Shown: positions 1-9,600 of the stretch, in pieces
Position numbering within the stretch: the first letter of the stretch is position 1
Layout: each line of letters begins with the position of its first letter
NCBI GenBank assembly: GCA_002314715.1
Contig: DCGY01000055.1
Location: 1 to 22,720, forward strand
DNA: 22,720 bases
Direction: 5' to 3'
Origin: Lachnospiraceae bacterium UBA1766
GTDB lineage: Bacteria; Bacillota; Clostridia; Lachnospirales; Lachnospiraceae
The notes under the pieces: model-generated
The model's input: the letters and a program-made list of their open reading frames with translations, nothing else
Database searches by the model: none
What the model was told of the DNA's origin: nothing
Translations under genes and position numbers: made by a program

Positions 1-36
1 CAATGTAATGAAATATACAGCCTTTTTAATCCAGGA

Positions 37-65
37 TTGACTTTCCCTCTATGTTATCAGATAAT
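37..65 (+). promoter_or_regulatory. Candidate sigma-A promoter for the PadR remnant
   Basis: A TTGACT box at 37-42 and a GATAAT box at 60-65 are separated by exactly 17 bases, each matching the consensus at five of six positions. The expected start of transcription near 72 would fall inside the AGAGAGG ribosome site at 69-75, giving an almost leaderless message. The match could therefore be partly coincidental. Confidence 0.35.
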
Positions 66-83
66 GCTAGAGAGGTAATTGAA

Positions 84-363
84 ATGGCAAACACAAACTT
101 ACTACTGAATGGAATCACTGATTTATTGATTCTTCACTTATTAAAACAAAAAGATTGTTATGGTTATGAAATTGCACAGACTATATCTGAATTATCAGAT
201 GGTCTACTTAACATTTCGCTTAATACCATCTATACTGCAATTTATAAAATGGAAAAGGAAAATTTCCGGCATATTTGTCGCCAACATGATTGCAAAAGAA
301 GAACAATCTATCGCACAGAGACAAGTATATTACATTACCAGTGAATTAACAGAAGTACACTGA
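84..363 (+). pseudogene. PadR-family transcriptional regulator, frameshifted remnant
   Basis: The ATG at 84 follows an AGAGAGG ribosome site at 69-75. The first ~60 residues are a typical PadR winged-helix domain: a hydrophobic first helix (LLLNGITDLLILHLLKQ), the DCYGYEIAQ motif, then SLNTIYTAIYKMEKEN, the recognition helix and start of the wing. After about position 262 this frame loses family character and stops at 344. The wing appears to continue in the frame of 160-363, which carries RQVYYIT, resembling the VYYHIT strand of PadR proteins. It then stops at once, without the usual C-terminal dimerisation helix. I infer a single-base indel between about 255 and 300 plus a lost or diverged 3' end. 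PadR proteins normally repress a nearby transporter or stress gene; none lies beside it here. The 3' end runs into the terminator region of the convergent carB gene. A sequencing error at the indel is the main alternative. Confidence 0.6.
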
Positions 364-395
364 CTACATTCACTATTTTTTGATTTTCTCAACCA

Positions 396-422
396 TAAAA
401 AGTGACCTGCCAAAAGCAGATC
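396..422 (-). terminator. Intrinsic terminator after carB
   Basis: On the minus strand GATCTGC (422-416) pairs with GCAGGTC (410-404) across a five-base loop. This gives seven pairs with one G-U. The stem is followed by A, C and a run of five T at 401-397. It lies about 43 bases past the carB stop, which is a normal position for a factor-independent terminator. Confidence 0.6.
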
Positions 423-464
423 CCTTTCTTATATTTCTCTTACAATTCTCTTATATTCCCACTA

Positions 465-3400
465 CTACAACTGTGCAATATCAACCAATTCCAACTGCTC
501 GCCAACCGCCTTGTTTTCCAAACTGGTAACCAATGCTCTGGCAGTATCCAATGCGGTAAGGCAGTGAATACCGGTCTCAATTGCGGTACGACGGATTAAG
601 AAACCATCTCTGGACTTGTCACGTCCCTGGGTAGGGGTATCAATAACAAGGTCAATCTTGTGTCCTAAGATAAGGTCCATAACGGTTGGAGATTCCTGGG
701 AAATCTTGTTGACCTTACGCGCCTTAATACCTGCATCATTTAAGGCCTGGGCGGTACTTCTGGTAGCGTAAATGGTGTATCCCAGCTTCTCGAAACGTCT
801 GGCAATACCGATTGCCTCGCCCTTATCGGCATCTTTTACGGTGATAATCATATTCTTGTACTTAGGAAGGTCGATTCCGGCTCCCAGGAAGGCCTTATAA
901 AGTGCCTCATGGAAATCCTTTGCCACGCCGAGACATTCACCGGTAGACTTCATTTCCGGTCCAAGGCTGATTTCCGCACCACGAATCTTTTCGAAGGAGA
1001 ATACCGGCATCTTAATTGCGTAGTAGTCTGCCTCCGGCTGAAGACCGGGCTGATAACCAAGGTCACGAATGGTCTTTCCAAGGATTACTTCGGTAGCCAG
1101 ATCTACAATGGGAATACCGGTAACCTTGCTGATATAAGGAACCGTACGGGAAGAACGGGGATTTACTTCAATAACGTAAACATCTTCTCCCTGTGCAATG
1201 AACTGAATATTGATTAAGCCCTTTACGTGAAGTGCCTTTGCAAGTCTTCTGGTGTATTCCGCAATCTTATCCTTAATCAGCTTACCGATGGTAGGTGCCG
1301 GATATACGGAAATACTGTCTCCGGAATGGACACCGGTTCTCTCGATATGCTCCATGATACCGGGAATCAAAATATCGTTGCCATCACAAACCGCATCTAC
1401 TTCGATTTCCTTACCCTGTAAATACTTATCAACCAGAATCGGATGATCCTGGGCAATACGGTTAATGATTTCCATAAACTCTTCGATTTCGCTGTCGCTT
1501 AAAGCAATCTGCATGCCCTGTCCGCCAAGTACGTAGGAAGGACGAACCAATACAGGATAGCCCAAACGGTTGGCCACTTCCTTGGCTTCCTCTGCAGTAT
1601 ATACGGTACCACCTGCAGCACGGGGAATCTGGGTCTCCTCCAAAATCTTGTCAAACAGCTCACGGTCTTCTGCCGCGTCTACGTCCTCTGCCTTGGTACC
1701 GAGAATCGGCACGCCCATCTTCATCAAGCTTTCGGTTAATTTAATGGCAGTCTGGCCACCAAACTGTACTACCGCACCATCGGGCTTTTCGATATTGACG
1801 ATGGACTCTACATCCTCTGCGGTCAAGGGTTCGAAATAAAGCTTATCCGCAATATCAAAGTCGGTACTTACGGTTTCCGGGTTATTATTTACGATAATGG
1901 TTTCGTATCCTGCCTTGGAGAATGCCCAGGTAGCATGTACGGAACAGTAATCAAACTCGATACCCTGACCGATACGGATAGGACCGGAACCAAGTACCAA
2001 TACCTTCTTCTTTCCTTCGGTTCTGACTGCTTCACACTCTTTGCCGAATACGGAATAGTAATAAGGTGTAGAAGCTGCGAACTCGCCTGCACAGGTATCT
2101 ACCATCTTGTAGGCCGCTACGATACCGTTTGCATAACGAAGCTGCTTAATCTCCTCTTCCTTCTTGCCGGTAAGTCTGGCAATTACATTATCCGGGAACT
2201 CAATTCGCTTTGCTTCCTTCAAAAGCTCGGGAGTCAAAGGCTGTGACTTCAGTGCCTGCTCCATCTCTACCAGGATTGCAATCTTATCAATAAACCAGGT
2301 ATCAATCATGGTAATATTATGAATATCCTCGTAGCTTACACCCTTACGGATTGCTTCTGCGATGACATAAATTCTTTGGTCGTCAACAATCTTTAAGCGT
2401 TCCTTTAACTCCTCTGCATTTAAGTTGGAGAAATCGTAGCTAAGAAGGCAATCTACGTGCTGCTCCAGAGAACGGATTGCTTTCATCAAAGCGCCCTCAA
2501 AGTTATCACAAATACTCATAACCTCACCGGTTGCCTTCATCTGGGTGGTAAGGGTACGCTTTGCGGTAATAAACTTATCGAAAGGAAGTCTGGGAATCTT
2601 TACTACGCAATAGTCCAGGGTGGGCTCAAAGGAAGCGTAGGTCTTCTTGGTAATGGCATTCTGGATTTCATCCAGGGTATAACCAAGGGCAATCTTTGCC
2701 GCTACCTTTGCAATGGGGTAACCGGTCGCCTTACTTGCCAAGGCGGAAGAACGGCTTACACGGGGATTTACCTCGATAACACAATATTCAAAGCTGGTAG
2801 GATGCAATGCAAACTGTACGTTACATCCACCGGTAATCTGTAACTCGTTAATAATGTTAAGCGCAGAGCTACGAAGCATCTGATATTCTTTGTCACTTAA
2901 GGTCTGTGAAGGTGCTACTACGATACTGTCTCCGGTATGTACACCTACAGGGTCGATATTCTCCATATTACATACAGTAATACAGTTGCCAATGCTGTCG
3001 CGCATTACCTCGTACTCAATTTCCTTCCAACCGGCGATACAACGCTCTACCAATACCTGTCCTACACGAGACAGACGCAGACCGTTTTCCAGAATTTCTT
3101 CCAGTTCCACCTGATTGTGTGCAATACCACCGCCGGAACCTCCCAGGGTGTATGCGGGACGAAGTACTACCGGGTAACCGATGGTATTGGTAAAATCGAT
3201 ACCGTCCTGCACGTTCTCTACAACCTTGGAAGCTGCACAGGGTTCTCCGATACGCTCCATCAAATCCTTAAATTCCTGACGGCCTTCTGCGTTACGAATG
3301 GTAGCTGCCGTGGTTCCAAGTAAGGTAATACCGTGCTTTGCAAGGAAACCGGACTCCTCCAACTCCATACCCAGATTCAAGCCTGCCTGACCACCAAGGG

Positions 3401-3665
3401 TAGGCAAAATGCTGTCAGGTTTTTCTTTCTCGATAATCTGCTCCAAAACCTTAACGGTTAAGGGCTCAATGTATACCTTATCCGCAATATCGCGGTCGGT
3501 CATAATAGTAGCAGGGTTTGAGTTTACCAGAATAACCTCTACGCCCTCTTCCTTCAGGGAACGACAAGCCTGTGTTCCCGCATAATCAAATTCGGCAGCC
3601 TGACCAATGACAATTGGACCGGAACCGATTACCATAACTCTTTTTACATTCGGATTCTTTGGCAT
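465..3665 (-). CDS. carB: Carbamoyl-phosphate synthase large subunit
   Basis: Makes carbamoyl phosphate from bicarbonate, ammonia delivered by CarA and two ATP, in the cytoplasm, for pyrimidine and arginine synthesis. The 1066 residues match the usual full length. The two homologous halves are visible. The first opens with GSGPIVIGQAAEFDYAG (about residues 14-30) and has an ATP-grasp domain to about 400. The second opens with GSGPIRIGQGIEFDYCS (near 560) and has a second ATP-grasp domain. The conserved ENIDPVGVHTGDSIVVAPSQ and EVNPRVSRSSALASK motifs are in half one, and EHIERTGVHSGDSISVYP and EVNPRSSRTVPY in half two. The last ~130 residues form the MGS-like allosteric domain, ending in DTPTQGRDKSRDGFLIRR and HCLTALDTARAL. 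The ATG is preceded by AGGAAAAGGGG on the minus strand. It starts 17 bases after the carA stop, so the two genes are almost certainly one transcript. No truncation or missing motif is seen. Confidence 0.97.
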   Translation of the reverse strand: MPKNPNVKRVMVIGSGPIVIGQAAEFDYAGTQACRSLKEEGVEVILVNSNPATIMTDRDIADKVYIEPLTVKVLEQIIEKEKPDSILPTLGGQAGLNLGMELEESGFLAKHGITLLGTTAATIRNAEGRQEFKDLMERIGEPCAASKVVENVQDGIDFTNTIGYPVVLRPAYTLGGSGGGIAHNQVELEEILENGLRLSRVGQVLVERCIAGWKEIEYEVMRDSIGNCITVCNMENIDPVGVHTGDSIVVAPSQTLSDKEYQMLRSSALNIINELQITGGCNVQFALHPTSFEYCVIEVNPRVSRSSALASKATGYPIAKVAAKIALGYTLDEIQNAITKKTYASFEPTLDYCVVKIPRLPFDKFITAKRTLTTQMKATGEVMSICDNFEGALMKAIRSLEQHVDCLLSYDFSNLNAEELKERLKIVDDQRIYVIAEAIRKGVSYEDIHNITMIDTWFIDKIAILVEMEQALKSQPLTPELLKEAKRIEFPDNVIARLTGKKEEEIKQLRYANGIVAAYKMVDTCAGEFAASTPYYYSVFGKECEAVRTEGKKKVLVLGSGPIRIGQGIEFDYCSVHATWAFSKAGYETIIVNNNPETVSTDFDIADKLYFEPLTAEDVESIVNIEKPDGAVVQFGGQTAIKLTESLMKMGVPILGTKAEDVDAAEDRELFDKILEETQIPRAAGGTVYTAEEAKEVANRLGYPVLVRPSYVLGGQGMQIALSDSEIEEFMEIINRIAQDHPILVDKYLQGKEIEVDAVCDGNDILIPGIMEHIERTGVHSGDSISVYPAPTIGKLIKDKIAEYTRRLAKALHVKGLINIQFIAQGEDVYVIEVNPRSSRTVPYISKVTGIPIVDLATEVILGKTIRDLGYQPGLQPEADYYAIKMPVFSFEKIRGAEISLGPEMKSTGECLGVAKDFHEALYKAFLGAGIDLPKYKNMIITVKDADKGEAIGIARRFEKLGYTIYATRSTAQALNDAGIKARKVNKISQESPTVMDLILGHKIDLVIDTPTQGRDKSRDGFLIRRTAIETGIHCLTALDTARALVTSLENKAVGEQLELVDIAQL

Positions 3666-3682
3666 AATCTTTTCCCCTTTTC

Positions 3683-4879
3683 CTATTTCTCGTTCTTCTT
3701 TTCGTTCATCATATCGATGAAACGGTCAAACAAATATCCGGAATCCTGCGGTCCGGGACAGCTTTCGGGATGGAACTGTACAGTAAAGATTCTCTTTCCG
3801 GTATATGCCAGTCCTTCGTTGGTGCCGTCATTTACATTGACAAAAGCAGGTGTTGCCACCTTGGGATCCAAGGCATCCACATCTACCACATAACCATGAT
3901 TCTGTGAGGAAATATAAACTCTTCCGGTGGACAAATCCTTAACCGGATGATTTCCTCCGCGATGTCCGTAGTGAAGCTTGTGGGTATCTGCTCCGGTAGC
4001 AAGCGCCATAAGCTGATGTCCCAAACAGATGGCGAAAATCGGAATCTCCGTCGCATAGAGCTTCTTGATTTCTTCGATAATGGAAACACATTCCTTCGGG
4101 TCTCCGGGGCCGTTGCTAAGCATAATTCCGTCCGGGTTGGAAGCAATAATTTCTTCTGCCGTAGTAAGGGCAGGATAAACGGTTACCTCACAGCCTCTCA
4201 TTGCAAGGGATCTGGCAATATTTTCTTTTGCGCCGAAATCCATTAAAGCAACCTTGAAGCCTGCACCGTTTAACTTGTGTACCATGGAAGGTCTGGGTTC
4301 TCTTACACCCTTTTCATAACTTTCTTTATCAAAAACAGCTGAGCCGGAAATCGGTCCGTTCTCACTTAAATCTTTTACAGGCTGTACTACATATTTTTCC
4401 GGGCAGGTTACCTTCTCCACAACCTTTCCTGTGGTATATGCGGAAAGCTTGGATTTTACCTCAGCCATGTCAAAATTTTCATTTGTGGTAATCATACCGT
4501 TCATGGTACCTTTTTCTCGAAGAATCTTGGTCAGCGCTCTGGTATCGATTCCTGCGATACCGGGAACATCATACTCTTCCAAAATCTCCTGAATGGTACA
4601 ATCCATACGGAAGTTACTGGGGATTCTGGACAACTCGCGAACGATAAATCCATCCGGCCAAACGCTCCTTGATTCCATATCGTCCTTGCAGATACCATAA
4701 TTTCCGATCAGCGGATAGGTCATACAAACTGCCTGTCCTGCATAGGAAGGATCTGTAAGCACCTCCAAATAACCGGCCATGGATGTATTAAATACAATCT
4801 CGCTGATAATTTCTTTTTGTGCACCGATGTGTGTGCCCTCAAATACGGTTCCGTCTTCCAAAATCAAAAAAGCTTTCAT
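3683..4879 (-). CDS. carA: Carbamoyl-phosphate synthase small subunit
   Basis: Glutamine-hydrolysing subunit that feeds ammonia to CarB. The N-terminal CPSase small-chain domain begins MKAFLILEDGTVFEG and contains NTSMAGYLEVLTDPSYAGQ. The class I glutamine amidotransferase domain (about 208-390) shows SNGPGDP, the nucleophile Cys285 in FAICLGHQL, and His370 and Glu372 in FHPES. At 398 residues it is a little longer than the E. coli protein, mainly from a linker near 165-200. I chose the ATG at 4879 because the family starts at MKAF. An in-frame TTG at 4891 sits only one base from the AAAGGGA box (4893-4899), too close to be used, whereas the ATG is 13 bases away, somewhat long. The gene is followed by carB after 17 bases. 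No PyrR or T-box-like leader could be recognised upstream, where only about 60 bases separate it from the hairpin behind nhaC. Confidence 0.96.
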   Translation of the reverse strand: MKAFLILEDGTVFEGTHIGAQKEIISEIVFNTSMAGYLEVLTDPSYAGQAVCMTYPLIGNYGICKDDMESRSVWPDGFIVRELSRIPSNFRMDCTIQEILEEYDVPGIAGIDTRALTKILREKGTMNGMITTNENFDMAEVKSKLSAYTTGKVVEKVTCPEKYVVQPVKDLSENGPISGSAVFDKESYEKGVREPRPSMVHKLNGAGFKVALMDFGAKENIARSLAMRGCEVTVYPALTTAEEIIASNPDGIMLSNGPGDPKECVSIIEEIKKLYATEIPIFAICLGHQLMALATGADTHKLHYGHRGGNHPVKDLSTGRVYISSQNHGYVVDVDALDPKVATPAFVNVNDGTNEGLAYTGKRIFTVQFHPESCPGPQDSGYLFDRFIDMMNEKKNEK

Positions 4880-4940
4880 TTTTCTAACCAAATCCCTTTC
4901 TATTTTTTATCAGAAATCGCTTCTGTATGTTTTACCCACA

Positions 4941-4972
4941 AAAGAGGTCGCCCCTAGTACGGCGACCTCTTT
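4941..4972 (-). terminator. Hairpin after nhaC, probable terminator
   Basis: A perfect 12-bp inverted repeat (AAAGAGGTCGCC at 4941-4952, GGCGACCTCTTT at 4961-4972) with an eight-base loop starts five bases beyond the nhaC stop. Read on the minus strand, the T tract after the stem is only four bases (TTTTG). Termination may therefore be partial, letting some nhaC transcripts run into carA. A regulatory role for carA cannot be excluded. Confidence 0.6.
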
Positions 4973-4977
4973 GTCAT

Positions 4978-6471
4978 CTACGCTACATCCTTCCCGGAGG
5001 ATGATCTCTTTATAAAAATAAGTGTCACAAGAATTGCTGCCAAGCCAACGGCCCAACATACATAGAAGTTTCTCACATAACCTGCGACAATATAAGAAAT
5101 AAATGAAACAGCTGCCACAAAGATAGCATAAGGCAACTGTGTGGATACATGATTTACATGATTACACTCCGCTCCTGCGGAAGCCATAATCGTGGTATCG
5201 GAAATCGGAGAACAATGATCCCCGCAAACAGCTCCTGCCATACAAGCGGAAATCGCAATAATCATCAGCTTGTAATCGGTCTGCTGGAAGGCCTCTACAA
5301 CGATTGGAATCAAAATACCAAAGGTACCCCAGCTGGTACCGGTAGCAAATGCAAGGAAACATGCCACAAGGAAAATAATGGCAGGCATCATGCTCATAAG
5401 ACCATCTGCGGAGCCCTTTACCAAAGCGGCTACATATTCCTTACCGCCAAGGCTGTCTGTCATACCCTTTAAGGTCCAGGCAAGAGTCAAAATCAAAATA
5501 GCGGGAACCATTGCCTTGAATCCTTCCGGCAAGCATTCCATACAATCCTTTAAATTCAAAACACGACGAAGCATGTAATAAACAATTGTAATAACCAGTG
5601 CAAAAAAGCTGCCAAGCATCAAACCAACGGATGCATCGGAATTGGAAAAAGCTTCCACGAAATTTACGCCACGGAAAAACTCACCACTGTAAAGCATACC
5701 GAACACACAACATACAATCAAGGAAGCAATGGGTACAATCAGGTCAATTACCTTTCCCTTGCCCTTGGAAGAATTCACGGTTGTCACAGAAGACACCTTC
5801 TCCTGCAGCGCCTCCACTGCCACTTCCTTTGCCTTCATAGGTCCGAATTCTACCTTGAAAAGAACCATGGACACCATAAAAACAATGGTAAACAATGCGT
5901 AGAAGTTATAGGGAATTGCCTTTAAGAACAATTGAAAACCGTCCTCTCCTTCCACGAAACCGGATACTGCTGCCGCCCAGGAAGAAATCGGGGCAATAAT
6001 ACAAATAGGAGCGGCTGTCGCATCAATCAGATACGCCAGCTTTTCCTTGGAAATCTTGTGTTTATCTGCCACGGGACGCATTACACTTCCCACTGTAAGG
6101 CAGTTGAAATAATCATCAATAAAAATTAAAACGCCAAGCAAAACGGTAGCCAATTGTGCACCGGTCTTGGTTTTGATTTTCTCTCCGGCGAAGCGTCCGA
6201 ATGCCTCGGAACCACCGGCTTTATTCATAAGGCAAACCATTACGCCCAGGATGACCAAAAACACCAGAATACCTACATTGTAGGAATCAGACAACTGTGC
6301 CACGATACCATCCTGAAAAATGTGAAGAATAGCACCCTCGATTTGGAAGCTGCTGTAAAACAAACCGCCAAGCAAAATACCAACAAACAAAGAACTATAT
6401 ACTTCCTTGGTAACAAGGGCTAGTATGATAGCTATCACCGGGGGAACCAGTGACCAAAATGTCGCGTACAT
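4978..6471 (-). CDS. nhaC: NhaC-family Na+/H+ antiporter
   Basis: A 497-residue inner-membrane protein with about 11-13 hydrophobic segments. Family members exchange Na+ for H+, and some couple this to malate/lactate. Family signatures are FIDDYFNCLTVGSVMRP (117-132), LIDATAAPICIIAPISSWAA (148-167), a later GTSWGTFGILIP segment and CGDHCSPISDTTIMASAG (from 416). The acidic and polar residues in these segments are those expected to bind the cation. A hydrophilic stretch near residue 220-245 (VSSVTTVNSSKGKGK) separates the two halves and is probably a cytoplasmic loop. The ATG at 6471 has an AGGAGGT site seven bases away. A promoter lies at 6532-6540, so the gene has its own start of transcription. 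Its neighbours carAB and purL are biosynthetic and do not indicate its substrate; a dicarboxylate- or amino-acid-linked antiporter of the same family is the alternative. Confidence 0.88.
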   Translation of the reverse strand: MYATFWSLVPPVIAIILALVTKEVYSSLFVGILLGGLFYSSFQIEGAILHIFQDGIVAQLSDSYNVGILVFLVILGVMVCLMNKAGGSEAFGRFAGEKIKTKTGAQLATVLLGVLIFIDDYFNCLTVGSVMRPVADKHKISKEKLAYLIDATAAPICIIAPISSWAAAVSGFVEGEDGFQLFLKAIPYNFYALFTIVFMVSMVLFKVEFGPMKAKEVAVEALQEKVSSVTTVNSSKGKGKVIDLIVPIASLIVCCVFGMLYSGEFFRGVNFVEAFSNSDASVGLMLGSFFALVITIVYYMLRRVLNLKDCMECLPEGFKAMVPAILILTLAWTLKGMTDSLGGKEYVAALVKGSADGLMSMMPAIIFLVACFLAFATGTSWGTFGILIPIVVEAFQQTDYKLMIIAISACMAGAVCGDHCSPISDTTIMASAGAECNHVNHVSTQLPYAIFVAAVSFISYIVAGYVRNFYVCWAVGLAAILVTLIFIKRSSSGKDVA

Positions 6472-6531
6472 CGAGCGTACCTCCTGTCAAAATAAGTGAC
6501 CTTTTTTGTCCCGTAAAAATCTTTTCGATAG

Positions 6532-6540
6532 ATTGTATCA
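6532..6540 (-). promoter_or_regulatory. Extended -10 promoter for nhaC
   Basis: Read on the minus strand, TACAAT (6537-6532) is preceded by TG and one base, forming an extended -10 element. No good -35 box is seen 16-18 bases upstream, which is acceptable for this promoter class. Transcription would start near 6525, giving a leader of about 54 bases to the nhaC ATG. The upstream stretch 6541-6600 is strongly A/T-rich. Confidence 0.5.
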
Positions 6541-6596
6541 TATTTTATTCTGATATGCTATAGGAAATTTAGCGAATTTTTAAAAATTTTTACGCA

Positions 6597-6624
6597 ATAA
6601 AAGGCAACTGCAAAAGCAGCTGCC
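6597..6624 (-). terminator. Intrinsic terminator after purL
   Basis: On the minus strand GGCAGCTGC (6624-6616) pairs with GCAGTTGCC (6611-6603). The nine pairs include one G-U and close on a TTTT loop. The stem is followed directly by TTTTATT. It begins 12 bases past the purL stop codon. This is a strong factor-independent terminator and separates purL from nhaC. Confidence 0.85.
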
Positions 6625-6636
6625 CTTCTTGTTTCA

Positions 6637-9600
6637 TTAGCGGAAATAAGCAACACCGGATTCGAAAATCTTCAAATCCTGCTCTCCGTAAATATTGATT
6701 GCTACAGAAGCATCACGACGCTCGGAGTGAGCCATTTTACCAAGGCAACGTCCGTCAGGAGAAGTGATACCTTCGATAGACATATAAGAGCCGTTTACAT
6801 TGTACTCCTCGTCCATACTGATATTTCCGTTGGGATCACAGTACTGGGTAGCTACCTGACCATTTGCAAACAGCTTATCCAACCACTCCTTGGGAGCTAC
6901 GAAACGACCTTCACCGTGGGAAGCAGGGTTACAATAAGTAGCACCAAGCTCTGCTCCTGCCAACCAGGGGGATTTGTTGGATACAACTTTTGTATATACC
7001 ATCTTGGAAATGTGACGGTTAATGGTATTAAAGGTAAGGGTAGGTGAATTCTCATCCTGGCCGGTTACCTGACCGAAGGGTACAAGGCCCAACTTAATGA
7101 GTGCCTGGAAACCATTACAGATACCAAGAGCAAGTCCGTCTCTCTCGTTTAATAACTTCTCTACCGCTTCCTTCATCTTTGCGTTCTGGAATGCGGTTGC
7201 AAAGAACTTCGCACTACCGTCGGGTTCATCACCTGCAGAGAATCCACCGGGGAACATAATAATCTGAGCCTGGCTGATTGCCTTCTCAAATGCATCTACG
7301 GAATCACGAATATCGGTTGCGCTAAGGTTCTTGAATACCATGGTCTGAACATTTGCGCCGGCTCTTTCGAATGCCTTTGTAGAATCGTATTCACAGTTGG
7401 TACCGGGGAATACAGGGATAAATACATTGGGCTTGGCAATCTTGTTTTTGCAAACATAGATGGAATCTGCCTTATATAAGCCACTCTCAACAGCCTCTGT
7501 TCCCTTGTAAGCCTTGGTAGGGAATACTTTTTCCAACTTAGAGGTCCATGCCTTCAATGCCTCTTCCATGGTAATCTTTACATCACCATACACGAATTCA
7601 GCAGTCTCGGTCACGCTACCTACTACCATGTAATCCAGCTCTCTCTCATCCAAAACGGCAAGCGTAGCAGGATCAACTTCCACGAGAATATTTCCAAGTC
7701 CGTTTCCGAATACATCATCCACGGATATTTCCGAATCAATTGTTACACCAAGCTTGTTACCGAATGCCATCTTGGAAACAGCTGCAGCAACACCCTTGGA
7801 ATCCAAAGCGTATGCAGAAGCAATCTTGCCCTCCAGGCTTAACTGATGAATTGCATCATAAAGCTCTCCAACTGCCTCATACATAGGGATATCATAATCG
7901 TCCTTCTCGATTTCAAAGAGAACCAGCTTATTGCCTGCCTTCTTGAATTCGGGAGTAACGATGTTCTGCTGCTTCGCAATGTCTACCGCAAAGGAAACCA
8001 GAGTAGGAGGTACATCAATATCATTGAAGGTACCGGACATACTGTCCTTACCACCGATGGAAGGAAGCTGGAATCCGATCTGTGCATCATAAGCGCCAAG
8101 CAAAGCTGCGAAAGGCTGGCTCCATCTGGTGGGATCGCTGGTCATTCTACGGAAGTATTCCTGGAAAGTGAAACGAATCTTCTTGTAATCGCCGCCGCCT
8201 GCAACAATCTTTGCCATAGACTCTACGACTGCATAGATTGCACCGTGGTAAGGGCTCCAGGAAGAAAGGTAGGGATCGAAACCATAGCTCATCATGGTAA
8301 CCACATCGGTCTTGCCGCGAAGCACGGGAAGCTTTGCCACCATGGTCTGGGTCTCGGTCAACTGAGTCACACCACCGTAAGGCATCAATACGCTGCCTGC
8401 ACCGATGGAAGCGTCGAACATTTCTACAAGTCCCTTCTGGGAACATACATTCAAATCATTTAACATGGTGAGCCATGCAGCCTTTACATCACCTGCTTCA
8501 AGCTTCTCACCAACTGCGGGAATTGCCCACTTCTCAAAGTAATTGTCTTCCTCGGAAGGAATATTTACCTTTACGGTAGTCTCCTGATGTGCTCCGTTGG
8601 TATCCAGGAAGGCTCTCTTTAAGTCGACGATGGTCTTGCCTCTCCAATTAAGTACAAGTCTGGGCTCCTTGGTAACCACTGCTACAGCAACTGCCTCCAG
8701 GTTTTCTTCCTGCGTATAACCCATAAACTCTTCTACATCCTTGGGATCTACAACAACAGCCATACGCTCCTGAGACTCGGAAATGGCAAGTTCCGTACCG
8801 TCCAAGCCGGCATATTTCTTGGGAACCTTATCCAAATCTACGGTAAGTCCGTCTGCCAGTTCACCGATTGCTACGGATACACCGCCGGCACCAAAGTCGT
8901 TACATTTCTTAATCAGGCGGCTAACTTCCTCACGTCTGAACAATCTCTGAATCTTACGTTCGGTAGGAGCATTACCCTTCTGAACCTCAGCACCACAGGT
9001 CTCGATAGACTGCTCCGTATGTACCTTGGAAGAACCGGTAGCACCACCGCAACCGTCACGACCGGTACGTCCACCCAAAAGGATGATGATATCACCGGGA
9101 TCGGAGGTTTCACGAATTACATTCTTTCTGGGAGCGGCACCCATAACGGCACCGATTTCCATTCTCTTTGCCACATAGTTGGGATGGTAGATTTCCTTTA
9201 CGAAACCGGTAGCAAGACCAATCTGGTTACCATAGGAAGAATAACCGCTGGCTGCGCCACGAACCAGTTTCTTCTGGGAAAGCTTACCCTTTAAAGTATC
9301 TGCTACGGGAACGGTAGGATCTGCCGCACCGGTAACACGCATTGCCTGATATACATAACCACGTCCTGACAACGGGTCACGGATTGCACCACCAAGACAT
9401 GTAGCCGCACCACCGAAAGGTTCAATTTCGGTAGGATGGTTATGGGTCTCATTTTTGAAGAATACCAGCCACTCCTCGGTAACCTTCTCATTGCCGTAAT
9501 CCATTTCTACGGGAACAACTACGGAACAAGCATTGATTTCATCGGATTCCTCCATGTCTGCAAGCTTGCCGTCTCTCTTTAATTTACGCATTGCCATCAA

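Noticed and set aside
465..3665. Internal repeat between the two halves of carB
   Set aside because: This is the ancient duplication present in all CarB proteins, not a local repeat.
4880..4891. TTG start for carA four codons upstream
   Set aside because: The ribosome-binding box is only one base away and family proteins begin at MKAF, so the ATG at 4879 is better.
4892..4940. PyrR-type attenuator or other riboswitch before carA
   Set aside because: Too short, and no anti-terminator pairing or conserved PyrR-binding loop could be recognised.
7846..8463. A 205-codon open frame on the + strand inside purL
   Set aside because: It is fully antisense to a strongly conserved gene, has no ribosome site and shows no family-like sequence. 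It reflects the codon pattern of purL.
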